Source: Oscillospiraceae bacterium
GTDB taxonomy: Bacteria; Bacillota; Clostridia; Oscillospirales; CAG-272
Reading direction: 5' to 3'
Assembly: GCA_015063845.1 (NCBI GenBank)
Contig: SVTJ01000012.1
Coordinates: 1-64,000 of the forward strand
DNA length: 64,000 nt
Shown here: positions 8,865 to 16,819 of the stretch, piece by piece
Layout of the letters: every line of letters begins with the position of its first letter
How positions within the stretch are numbered: the first letter of the stretch is position 1
Program-made: the position numbers and the translations under genes
The notes under the pieces: generated by a model
What the model saw: the letters and a program-made list of their open reading frames with translations, nothing else
What the model was told of the DNA's origin: nothing
The model's database searches: none

Positions 8865-10422
8865 ATGTATCCTCCGTTGTTAAGTTATTTTCTCTTTTTT
8901 CAAGTACCATGATAAGCGCGTTCCTGTCCATAAGAAGTCCTGCGGGAAGTCTGCGGACGTATTCGGACGGAGTTATGTATCCGCCGTCGAGCAGCTTGTC
9001 AAGCATATTTTGCGCGGCAGCCGCGCTGTATCTCGTGACCTCTGCGATATCAACTCTGGCGCATATAGCTGCCTTTCTGATAAGCTGAGTGTCAACGTAT
9101 TTTGCGACCGTCTCCTTTCCGTTGGTGCAGGGAAGAAGCCTGTCGGAAGGATAGTAAGCGGCTGTCATATCCGCCCAAATATTCGCGAGCTCCTCAATGC
9201 ACCCATAGTAGGCGCGGCGCACGTTGTCAAGCGAGATCCTTGATGTTTCCTGAAGCGCGAGTATCGCGCTGGTGTTTTTAGCTTCCATATTTCCGAGTGC
9301 CGATTCGGTAGCGCCCATAAGCTCCTTTGTAAGCGTGACCGACTTTTCGATGAGGTCCATAAATCCGCTCTGCATCTCGCCCGTTCCGACTACCGACACA
9401 GCATCCGAGATATTTCCGCCGCCCATTGCGGCAATAGCCTCTCCGACCTCGTTTGACCACTCGGGTATCTTGGATTTATCGTAAATGACCTTTGAAAAAG
9501 CGGTGTCGGTCATATGCTTCATCGCCATTGCGTAGGCTCTGTTGATGAACTTCTGATTGGGTATCATAGCGCCTACGGCGGACGTGCCGTGGAAGCTGTT
9601 TTTTGTGGGTGTCCAGTTAAAGAATGCTATGGGGTAGAGACTGCAATCCGTCTTTGCTCTGCGTATAACACAGCTCTTTACGGATTTTTCAAAGCATACC
9701 TTTCCTTTTTCCTTCCAGAATTTGATTATAAAGGTGGTCTTTGCCTCGTCGTCGCCCTCAAGCTCGTATTCTGCTTGCTTGCCCGACTGATAGCAGGCGT
9801 CATTGTCTGCGATTATCTTTTTTAAATCGTCATCCGAAACACCGCTCAGGTGTGCTTCCTCACGCAGAGAAGCGACAGATGCGCGCCCTGAGAGTATAAC
9901 GTATTCCTGCGACTGTATATCGGGCTTGTTTACGTCGGCGGGGAATATATTGATAGAATCAATGATCTCTGTAACGATATCGCCCGCGTAGTCCTGAGGA
10001 CTTTTCAGCTCGGTATTCCAATAGCAATAGACAGCGCCGTCACCGCTTATTGCGGCATCGGTGAGCAGGGAGAATACCTTTGTGTCCATATTTGACTGCT
10101 CCCAACGGTATGCCGCGTTTTCGGTAAGCGCGGAAAGAGTTGTGTTTATCTGCTTTTGAGCGTATTCGTCCGCAAAGGGAAGCTCCTCGTCGGTAAAGCG
10201 GATAGAGAGATCGGCTGACGCCACCGAGCATATCAGATAGTCGGCGACGCGCTTTACAATGTTGAATACGGGTCTTGGCAGATCCTTGCCCTCACCGTTT
10301 GCCCATTGCTCTCCACGATAGAATGCCTCGTTGCGTCTGCACGTCTCATAAAGACCTATTCTGCGCTTATACTCCTTGCCCGCCTCATACTGTTGCCAGG
10401 CCTTGTGTGTATATTCGTTCAT
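8857..10422 (-). CDS. Phage portal protein
   Basis: 521 residues, the dodecameric ring through which TerL pumps DNA. The N-terminus has the portal pattern RRNEAFYRGEQW and PVFNIVKRVADYLI. The middle carries FFNWTPTKNSFHGTSAVGAM, then IPNQKFINRAYAM, and the helical stem near ESALGNMEAKNTSAILALQ. This resembles P22-like and related Firmicutes portals. The gene is intact. RBS AAAGGA lies 6 bases before the ATG. It sits 22 bases after the gp10-like gene and overlaps the scaffold gene by 8 bases. Confidence 0.85.
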   Translation of the reverse strand: MNEYTHKAWQQYEAGKEYKRRIGLYETCRRNEAFYRGEQWANGEGKDLPRPVFNIVKRVADYLICSVASADLSIRFTDEELPFADEYAQKQINTTLSALTENAAYRWEQSNMDTKVFSLLTDAAISGDGAVYCYWNTELKSPQDYAGDIVTEIIDSINIFPADVNKPDIQSQEYVILSGRASVASLREEAHLSGVSDDDLKKIIADNDACYQSGKQAEYELEGDDEAKTTFIIKFWKEKGKVCFEKSVKSCVIRRAKTDCSLYPIAFFNWTPTKNSFHGTSAVGAMIPNQKFINRAYAMAMKHMTDTAFSKVIYDKSKIPEWSNEVGEAIAAMGGGNISDAVSVVGTGEMQSGFMDLIEKSVTLTKELMGATESALGNMEAKNTSAILALQETSRISLDNVRRAYYGCIEELANIWADMTAAYYPSDRLLPCTNGKETVAKYVDTQLIRKAAICARVDIAEVTRYSAAAAQNMLDKLLDGGYITPSEYVRRLPAGLLMDRNALIMVLEKRENNLTTEDTYE

Positions 10423-10444
10423 TTTATTTCCTTTCTTTTATTTA

Positions 10445-12166
10445 TTACCGCGTGTTGATACACAGCGAGTATATTCTTTGCGTTGATCGCCCTGTTGCAC
10501 GAAGAGCAAAACGGGCGGTTTTAAATCTTTTTGCGGACACTCTCTTTTTGACGGTGCTGTACTTTGTAAGCTGCGTGAGCGAGGTCGTGCATTCGGGCGC
10601 GTCTTTTCCGTCAAAGTATAACTCAAGCGAGATGCCCGTGCCGAAGTATCCTGCCGATACAGAGCGCATATGCTTGAAGCTGTCCGTCCCGAAATCGAGA
10701 GTGTTGCTGTAAAACGCGGCGTTTATCTCTTTCTCTGCCACGCCCTTATCGACCGTGCAGCTCTTATCAAACACAAATATTTGAGTGCCTTTTATAAATC
10801 CGACGTCACTTCCGCAGTCGATAAATCTATCTGCCGAGATACCTTCGAATACCGTCCAGCACTTGGAGCTCGTGTTGTAGACGAGCACCTTGTTCTCAAG
10901 CTTTGGCGAGCCGAAAAGTATCTCTCCCTTTACCCCGTCGTGAAATACGAACGCGGTGGTGAAGAAGTCGGCTGGGAGCAGTCCGTTTATTCCGTCTGAG
11001 ATACTGTACGCGTTGCATTCGTCAAGCTCGTCTGTGTTGCTTGTCCATCGGTATATCGAATTTAAACCGACAGAGCAGGGCTGATTGCCAACTGTCGTTG
11101 CGGCGTCCTCAGAGGCGACACCGATAGCTGAATTTATTCTCATAAGCGGAAACTCCTCGATACCGCAAGCGGAGCTGTCCGCCATCCAAGCACCGCCCTC
11201 GGTGAATATGAGCAGACGGTCGTAATGTCTGCTTACCGCGCTTATTGGATATCTTCCGTCACCCACCGTAAACTCGTGCCCGAAAGGAAAGTAGAGCTCG
11301 TCGCTCGAGCCAAAGGTCTTGCGTGAAGCGTAGAGATCGGCTATCGAAACGTACGCGGCGTTGTACATGACCGTCTTGTCGTTACCGCCCCAGAGGAACG
11401 GTCGGCTGTTTGTTATCGCGCCGAACACCATAGCTTTTTTGCAAGAAAGAAGCTCGGCGGTGAAGCTTGTGTCCTTTTGATAGCGATAGCATAGCTCTAC
11501 GTGGTCGCCTGCCTTTAGCTCTGTAAGAAATACGGTTCTTGGCACGATCGAGAGAGAATATCTATCCTCATCTATCTTTACTCCGTTTACGAATATGCGG
11601 TCGATACTGACAATGTTTTCATCTGTTTTGAGATAAGCGCTTCCGTCCGTCTTTATAGCGTAGGTTATTCTCGCTCTGTCGTTGAGCAGATTTGGACTTT
11701 GATAGATCTCGCCAACGGTGTTTACGGGCCAATCCTTTCCAACCAGCGGAATATAGCCGTAGGGGGCCGTGATGCCGCCGCTACCGATGATATATATGCT
11801 CTTACCGTCGATGAGATACAGCTTTGAGCGATAATAAAAGAATGTGGCGTCGCCGCTGTCGGTGTCGATTTCGCCGACGCTTGCGGACAGCTCGGTCTGG
11901 AAGTTGAGCAGCATAACGGCTTTGCCGATAAGCGCGTAGCCCTTGAAAACACCGTCAAGCTTTCCCGTCCAAACGGCTCTTATGGGGGCATCGAAGGTGA
12001 AAACGGTACGGTATCCGTATCTCTTTTCCAATGAGCCGTCGGGAGCTATACGGAAATTTGATATGTAAGAGCAGCCGTGCTCACTCGTCTTGTCCATACG
12101 CGTGTCGATCCCCTCAAAGCTATCAAACGCCAGCTCGTATTTTTGTTTTGTTGATATTTTATTCAC
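10445..12166 (-). CDS. P22 gp10-like DNA-stabilisation / head-plug protein
   Basis: 573 residues. The N-terminus (FEGIDTRMD, NFRIAPDGSLEKRYGYR) and repeated beta-strand blocks (KLYLIDGKSIYII, RLLIFTEGGAWM, GLNSIYRWT) resemble propeller-like tail-hub proteins of the P22 gp10 group, which plug the portal after packaging. Placement between terminase and portal differs from P22, where gp10 follows gp4. The first codon in frame is GTG (plus 12164-12166) after AAGAAATGAG, a weak RBS; a later start is possible. No tail needle, spike or tape-measure gene follows. The functional call is moderately sure. Confidence 0.65.
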   Translation of the reverse strand: MNKISTKQKYELAFDSFEGIDTRMDKTSEHGCSYISNFRIAPDGSLEKRYGYRTVFTFDAPIRAVWTGKLDGVFKGYALIGKAVMLLNFQTELSASVGEIDTDSGDATFFYYRSKLYLIDGKSIYIIGSGGITAPYGYIPLVGKDWPVNTVGEIYQSPNLLNDRARITYAIKTDGSAYLKTDENIVSIDRIFVNGVKIDEDRYSLSIVPRTVFLTELKAGDHVELCYRYQKDTSFTAELLSCKKAMVFGAITNSRPFLWGGNDKTVMYNAAYVSIADLYASRKTFGSSDELYFPFGHEFTVGDGRYPISAVSRHYDRLLIFTEGGAWMADSSACGIEEFPLMRINSAIGVASEDAATTVGNQPCSVGLNSIYRWTSNTDELDECNAYSISDGINGLLPADFFTTAFVFHDGVKGEILFGSPKLENKVLVYNTSSKCWTVFEGISADRFIDCGSDVGFIKGTQIFVFDKSCTVDKGVAEKEINAAFYSNTLDFGTDSFKHMRSVSAGYFGTGISLELYFDGKDAPECTTSLTQLTKYSTVKKRVSAKRFKTARFALRATGRSTQRIYSLCINTR

Positions 12167-12195
12167 CTCATTTCTTGGCTTATTGTCACAGAAGC

Positions 12196-13542
12196 TCAGT
12201 CGAAAAATCCGACCTTTTTTCTTGGGAAGATAAAGTCGTTACGTATTGTGGGCACGGGCGGCTCACAACGACACATCACGGCGTATCTGAGTGCCTCGGG
12301 AGCGTGAGTTACGGAGTGCGGCTCGCAAGAGGCGTCCTCAGGACGGACCTCGTCGCAAAGCAGGGCGGGCAAGCACTTGATAAGCTCTGTGCAGCTCTTG
12401 CTGATGCGAAGCTTTGGTGTACCCTCGGATACGTTGAGATATTCGCGAAGAACTCTCCATCCGGGTATCCTTCTGTTGTCCGCCGCTATCATAGGCGGCA
12501 TACCTCTGACCCCTTGCATTATCTCAAAGCCGCTACGTCCGCTGTCCTGACGTCTGTTCCATAGATCGGGGGAACAGACCGCAAACTCGGCATTCTCCCC
12601 CTCGCAAAGCGCGGCGACCTGCTGTGCGGCTTCCCTCAGCGTGAGATTGGGTATACACCTTTCTTTTGCGACGTACATATATCCGTCGACGTCGATGGCT
12701 ATGAGCAGAGCGGCAAGCATATCGAAGCCGTAGTCAAGCGCAACAAACCGCTTTGTGAATTTTGGGATAACGTTTGGGTTACATACGTGAGCGGCGGCAT
12801 CGAATTCGGGAAAAAACTGTCCCTCGAATACGTCCCATTTGCCGTACAGCCAGGCATCACGCAAACGCTCGGGAAGAGAGAAGAGAGAGCCGACGTATTC
12901 GGGATCGTTTGCGGTAAGCTCGGAATTGTCGAATACGAGCGCTTGAACAAATCCGTAATCGTCGGGATCCTCCCCGTCGCGGAACTGTCTGTCGATAAAA
13001 AGTCGCTTCACCCATGCGTGACCTATGCCACCGGGATTGCAGGTAAGATACATACGCCTCGGAAAGGGAGACGTTCCTCTGAGACACGCCTTGAATATCG
13101 AAAAGCGGTATTCGCTCAGCTGAGTTGCCTCGTCGATGGCTATTACGTCGTATTCCTGACCCTGATAGCGAAGCGCATCCTTGTCGGTCGCGCAAAAGCC
13201 GAGATAAATGCAGCTGCCGTTAAAGAACTTGAGAGCCTTTTCGGAGTCCGAGTAGGTGAGCAGACCCTTGTACTCACGGAGAAAGGGGATAACGTGATTG
13301 GACTTGAGCTCGGGAAGAGTGCGTCTGACCAAAAGACACCTCAGCCCCTCGTAGCGTAAGCACATAGCGGTCAGCTTTCGCCTGAGTGCCCAGGATTTTC
13401 CGCCTCCTCTCGCTCCGCCGTACGCAGTAAAGCGCGTACGCATATCAAAGAATTGCTGCTGCTTGGGATTGGGCTTTCCCTTGATCTTGAGCTGCGGCTC
13501 GGAGCGTGAGCTATTCTCCGTCCGCGAAAATGTCGTGCTCAA
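12196..13542 (-). CDS. Terminase large subunit (packaging ATPase/nuclease)
   Basis: 448 residues. The ATPase half has Walker A GGARGGGKS (about 39-47), Walker B VIAIDEATQ and the coupling motif TCNPGG. The nuclease half has LDYGFD and SPDLW as the first two acids. The third site reads HAPEALRY, where many relatives have DALRY; Glu may still bind metal. Translation starts at TTG (plus 13540-13542), inside the end of the small subunit gene. It is preceded by AAAGGAGGTGA, complementary to the 16S 3' end over 11 bases. Full-length and undamaged. Confidence 0.92.
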   Translation of the reverse strand: MSTTFSRTENSSRSEPQLKIKGKPNPKQQQFFDMRTRFTAYGGARGGGKSWALRRKLTAMCLRYEGLRCLLVRRTLPELKSNHVIPFLREYKGLLTYSDSEKALKFFNGSCIYLGFCATDKDALRYQGQEYDVIAIDEATQLSEYRFSIFKACLRGTSPFPRRMYLTCNPGGIGHAWVKRLFIDRQFRDGEDPDDYGFVQALVFDNSELTANDPEYVGSLFSLPERLRDAWLYGKWDVFEGQFFPEFDAAAHVCNPNVIPKFTKRFVALDYGFDMLAALLIAIDVDGYMYVAKERCIPNLTLREAAQQVAALCEGENAEFAVCSPDLWNRRQDSGRSGFEIMQGVRGMPPMIAADNRRIPGWRVLREYLNVSEGTPKLRISKSCTELIKCLPALLCDEVRPEDASCEPHSVTHAPEALRYAVMCRCEPPVPTIRNDFIFPRKKVGFFD

Positions 13543-13963
13543 AGCAGTATCTCACCTCCTTTGCGCTGTCTGTGGGCTCTTTGTCAAGCGTGTAGTCTAT
13601 CCGCTTTTTGAGATAGGCGGACAGCAGAGTGGGGGAGACCTCAGAATTTAGAGCCTCGTCCTCGAATACCGCTAAAAGCTTGTCGTATTCATCGGGGAAA
13701 TCCTTACAAAGCGCGGCAAGGTCGGAAAGACCGGTGCCGACGTATCTGCACAGCCCCGCAAGATTGGCAAATCGGTTTTTTTGCTTTGCCCGTTGCTTTT
13801 GAGCCTCATCCGAAAGCCCCGAGGCAGACGAATGACAAAAGCTGATGTACTCGTCAACGACGTATTCAAGAAGCCCGTTCTTGCAAAGCTCGGACATCAC
13901 ACCGTGAGCGTTGCCGTTGGTGACGCTTGTTTTGCTTTTCTTTTTCCTTTGAAACAGTAGCAT
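13511..13963 (-). CDS. Probable terminase small subunit
   Basis: 150 residues, first gene of the cassette. It has a basic N-terminus (FQRKKKSKTSV), a helical core and an acidic C-terminus. I see no clear HTH motif, and the call rests on its position and its 32-base overlap with TerL, as is usual for small terminases. The start is taken at MLLFQRKKK because GAGGAGGT lies 5 bases upstream; a longer reading begins at 13993 but lacks an RBS and would overlap the candidate -10 box. Confidence 0.6.
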   Translation of the reverse strand: MLLFQRKKKSKTSVTNGNAHGVMSELCKNGLLEYVVDEYISFCHSSASGLSDEAQKQRAKQKNRFANLAGLCRYVGTGLSDLAALCKDFPDEYDKLLAVFEDEALNSEVSPTLLSAYLKKRIDYTLDKEPTDSAKEVRYCFEHDIFADGE

Positions 13964-13993
13964 TTTTACCTCCTCTTGTTCTGTGACACCCAT

Positions 13994-13999
13994 ATTATA
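13994..13999 (-). promoter_or_regulatory. Candidate -10 box of the phage-head operon
   Basis: Minus-strand TATAAT (plus 13994-13999), about 20 bases before the RBS of the first cassette gene. No good -35 box lies 16-18 bases upstream; TTGGCA is 13 bases away. The promoter may be weak, activator-dependent or read by another sigma factor. Confidence 0.45.
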
Positions 14000-14160
14000 C
14001 GGCAGAAGCGAGTGCCAAACAGTGGTTCAAAGTGACGCTTTGTGCCTGTTTTTTAAGTTTTTTTCAAAAAAATTTCTGGACAGTGGGGGAGAGTGGCAAA
14101 AAAACGGCTGAATGTTTGTATAAAGTGTTAAATGTTGAGGTAAGTTGAAAAAATATAAAT
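14000..14160. other. Upstream region of the phage-head cassette with short repeats
   Basis: AT-rich and gene-free. It contains the heptamers acagtgg (14019-14025 and 14080-14086) and agagtgg (14090-14096), and a small palindrome caaagTGACGctttg near 14027-14041. These could be a TerS recognition (pac) site or a regulator site; nothing in the sequence decides which. Confidence 0.35.
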
Positions 14161-14177
14161 AAATTTTCGTTAAACTC

Positions 14178-14206
14178 TTGACGAACGGAGATAAAAGTTA
14201 TATAAT
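14178..14206 (+). promoter_or_regulatory. Sigma-A promoter of serC-serA
   Basis: TTGACG (14178-14183), 17-base spacer, TATAAT (14201-14206), about 60 bases before the serC ATG. RBS GGAGGT. Confidence 0.9.
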
Positions 14207-14267
14207 ATCTGTATTGTACTTTATTTAAATAAAGTAGTTTTATAATTTTTTACGGAGGTTCATTGTT

Positions 14268-15359
14268 ATGAACAGAGTTTACAATTTTTCGGCGGGCCCT
14301 TCCATGCTTCCTTTAGAAGTACTCGAAAAAGCAGCATCGGAGCTGGTTTGCTACGGTGAGTCCGGTATGTCGGTAATGGAAATGTCCCATCGATCTCCGG
14401 ATTATGAAGCTATTATAAACGATGCAGAGAAGATGCTTCGTGAGCTTATGAATATCCCTGAGAACTACAAGGTTCTTTTTCTTCAGGGTGGCGCGTCCAC
14501 GCAGTTCGCAGCTGTTCCGCTCAACCTCATCAAGAGAACGGGCAAGGCTGACTACGTAGTTTCGGGTCAGTTCTCTGGCAAGGCTTTCAAGGAAGCTCAG
14601 AAGCTCGGATACGACGTTAAGTGCATAGCTACAACTAAGGACGACAACTTCGATCACGTTCCCGTTGTTACAAAGGATATGATCCGTCCCGACGCTGCAT
14701 ACGTTCACGTTTGCTTCAACAACACCATATACGGAACAAAGTACGGCTACATTCCCGAGACGGGAGACATCCCCCTCGTAGCTGATATGTCCTCTTGCAT
14801 AATCTCCGAGCCTATCGACGTAACAAAGTTCGGCGTTATCTACGCTGGCGCTCAGAAGAATATGGCTCCCGCAGGTCTTACCCTCGTTATCGTAAGAGAG
14901 GACCTTCTTGACTATGCTGAGGAAAAGATGCCCACAATGCTTGAGTGGAAGACGATGGCAGAGAACGGCTCTATGTACAACACTCCTCCTTGCTACACCA
15001 TCTATATGGCTAAGCTCGTTTACGAGTGGATACTCGGTATGGGCGGTCTTGAGGTCATGAAGCAGAGAAATGTTGAAAAGGCAGCAGTTCTTTACGACTA
15101 TCTCGACAACCAGAGCTACTACATAGCTCCCGTTAAGAAGGATAGCCGTTCTATGATGAACGTCACCTTCGTAACAGGCGACGCTGACCTCGATAAGAAG
15201 TTCGCAAGCGAAGCTGCAAAGGCAGGTCTTAAGAACCTTAAGGGACACCGTTCCGTTGGCGGTATGAGAGCTTCCATCTATAACGCAATGCCCAAGGCTG
15301 GCGTTGAGAAGCTTGTTGAGTTCATGAAGGCGTTTGCAGAGGCAAATCCCAAGGCGTAA
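14268..15359 (+). CDS. serC: Phosphoserine aminotransferase
   Basis: Converts 3-phosphohydroxypyruvate and glutamate to O-phosphoserine and 2-oxoglutarate with PLP, the second step of serine synthesis. The 363-residue length is typical. The N-terminus has the class-V signature VYNFSAGPSMLP. GGAS(T)QF binds the PLP phosphate, and the Schiff-base lysine is near residue 197 in GAQKNMAPAG. RBS GGAGGT precedes the ATG. serA follows after 30 bases, giving an operon for serine from 3-phosphoglycerate. Cytosolic homodimer by family. Confidence 0.97.
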   Translation: MNRVYNFSAGPSMLPLEVLEKAASELVCYGESGMSVMEMSHRSPDYEAIINDAEKMLRELMNIPENYKVLFLQGGASTQFAAVPLNLIKRTGKADYVVSGQFSGKAFKEAQKLGYDVKCIATTKDDNFDHVPVVTKDMIRPDAAYVHVCFNNTIYGTKYGYIPETGDIPLVADMSSCIISEPIDVTKFGVIYAGAQKNMAPAGLTLVIVREDLLDYAEEKMPTMLEWKTMAENGSMYNTPPCYTIYMAKLVYEWILGMGGLEVMKQRNVEKAAVLYDYLDNQSYYIAPVKKDSRSMMNVTFVTGDADLDKKFASEAAKAGLKNLKGHRSVGGMRASIYNAMPKAGVEKLVEFMKAFAEANPKA

Positions 15360-15389
15360 GTTCAGGCAATAAGGAAGGAAATAATTAAA

Positions 15390-16550
15390 ATGAAAAATAT
15401 TCTTTGTCTTAATAAGATAGCTAAGGTTGGCACTGATAAGCTTAACAAGGCTATATACAACGTAGGCACTGAGGTAGAGAACCCCGATGCAATAATGGTT
15501 CGTTCCGCTGCTATGCACGATATGACCTTCGGTGAGAATATGGTCGCTATCGCAAGAGCAGGCGCGGGCGTAAACAATATCCCCGTTGAGCGTTGCGCTA
15601 CTGAGGGTATCGTAGTATTCAACACTCCCGGTGCTAACGCAAACGGCGTTAAGGAGCTTGCTCTTTGCGCTCTTATGCTCGCATCCCGTGACGTTGTCGG
15701 CGGTATCAAGTGGGCAGACAGCCTTGTGGGCACTGCTGACGTTGCAAAGCAGGTTGAGAAGGGCAAGAGCCAGTTTGCAGGTATCGAGATAAAGGGCAAG
15801 ACCCTTGGTGTTATCGGTCTTGGCGCTATCGGCGGACTTGTTGCGAATGCGGCAGTTCAGCTCGGTATGGACGTTATCGGTTGCGACCCCTTCCTCAGCG
15901 TAGACGCTGCTTGGAACATCGACAGCCGCGTACATAAGGCAGCGACCTTTGAGGACGTATTCAAGGTAGCTGACTACGTAACGCTTCACGTTCCCGCAAC
16001 AAAGGACACAAAGGGAATGATATGCGCTGACAGCCTCGCTCTTATGAAGGACGGCGTAAGAATTATCAATCTCGCACGTGCAGACCTCGTTAATGCCTCT
16101 GACGTTAAGGCAGCTCTTGCAAGCGGTAAGGTAGCGGCATACGTTACCGACTTCCCCACAGAGGAAACTGTTGGAGTGAAGGGAATAGTTGCTATTCCTC
16201 ACCTTGGCGCATCCACAGAGGAGTCCGAGGACAACTGTGCTGTTATGGCTGCTATGGAGCTTGACGAGTACCTCAGACTTGGTAACATCAAGAACAGTGT
16301 AAACTTCCCGAACGTAAGCATGCCAATGAGCGGAGATAAGAGAGTTTGCGTACTTCACGCGAACGTTCCCAATATCATCACGCAGATCACCGCGGCACTT
16401 GGTGAGACGGGCGCTAACATTGAGAACATGACCAACAAGTCCAAGGGCGACAACGCATACACACTTGTTGACGTAACGGGCGACGTTTCCGATACACTTG
16501 TTGCAAAGCTCACAGCTATCGACGGTATTTACAGAGTAAGAGTTATCTAA
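15390..16550 (+). CDS. serA: D-3-phosphoglycerate dehydrogenase with ACT domain
   Basis: Oxidises 3-phosphoglycerate to 3-phosphohydroxypyruvate using NAD, the committed step of serine synthesis. 386 residues. The Rossmann motif GLGAIG is near residue 148. A catalytic-region Arg is seen in INLARADLV, and the catalytic His is near 271 in PHLGASTEES. A C-terminal ACT domain (about 315-386, VLHANVPNIITQI) is the likely serine feedback site. The intervening ASB domain of long SerA forms is absent. RBS AGGAAGGA. The operon ends at the strong hairpin at 16584. Confidence 0.97.
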   Translation: MKNILCLNKIAKVGTDKLNKAIYNVGTEVENPDAIMVRSAAMHDMTFGENMVAIARAGAGVNNIPVERCATEGIVVFNTPGANANGVKELALCALMLASRDVVGGIKWADSLVGTADVAKQVEKGKSQFAGIEIKGKTLGVIGLGAIGGLVANAAVQLGMDVIGCDPFLSVDAAWNIDSRVHKAATFEDVFKVADYVTLHVPATKDTKGMICADSLALMKDGVRIINLARADLVNASDVKAALASGKVAAYVTDFPTEETVGVKGIVAIPHLGASTEESEDNCAVMAAMELDEYLRLGNIKNSVNFPNVSMPMSGDKRVCVLHANVPNIITQITAALGETGANIENMTNKSKGDNAYTLVDVTGDVSDTLVAKLTAIDGIYRVRVI

Positions 16551-16583
16551 AAAATACTTATCACCGAACACGGTGGTAAAAAG

Positions 16584-16622
16584 CAGACCGACATCGCTTA
16601 TCGCGGTGTCGGTCTGGTTTTA
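16584..16622 (+). terminator. Terminator of serC-serA
   Basis: Stem cagaccgacatcgc / gcggtgtcggtctg (one G-T pair) with a 5-base loop, followed by gtttta. Confidence 0.9.
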
Positions 16623-16639
16623 TGCGGGAATATACAGGA

Positions 16640-16712
16640 GCGTTTCATTGTACAAAAAAGGCGGGCGAACGCAGTTCGCCCCTGCGGTGGAATATTCAAA
16701 GCTTCGCGATTT
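16640..16712. repeat. Short GGGCGAAC/GTTCGCCC palindromic repeat
   Basis: Perfect 8-bp arms (16663-16670 and 16674-16681) around GCA, flanked by cattgtac and ctgcgg. No coding potential. It looks like one of the interspersed palindromic elements of this genome. Confidence 0.5.
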
Positions 16713-16751
16713 TAAGGAGAATATTTATTTTGTGAAAAATCGGAAATAGTG

Positions 16752-16780
16752 TTGACTTTTTGCGGAAGAAGTTTTATAAT
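16752..16780 (+). promoter_or_regulatory. Sigma-A promoter of the MFS gene
   Basis: TTGACT (16752-16757), 17-base spacer, TATAAT (16775-16780). Confidence 0.9.
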
Positions 16781-16819
16781 AATATGAAATGCATATTAAA
16801 GCTAAAAAAGGAGTTTATA

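Noticed and set aside
7034-13963. Complete prophage
   Set aside because: No integrase, repressor, replication, tail or lysis genes, and no att-like direct repeats were found between the GDPD gene and serC. The nearby tRNA-Thr is separated from the cassette by the GDPD gene.
14313-16571. 752-codon minus-strand frame across serC and serA
   Set aside because: Antisense to two well-supported genes and spanning both; no domain or RBS. An effect of codon bias, as also seen opposite tex (29792-31993) and tldD (46672-48276).
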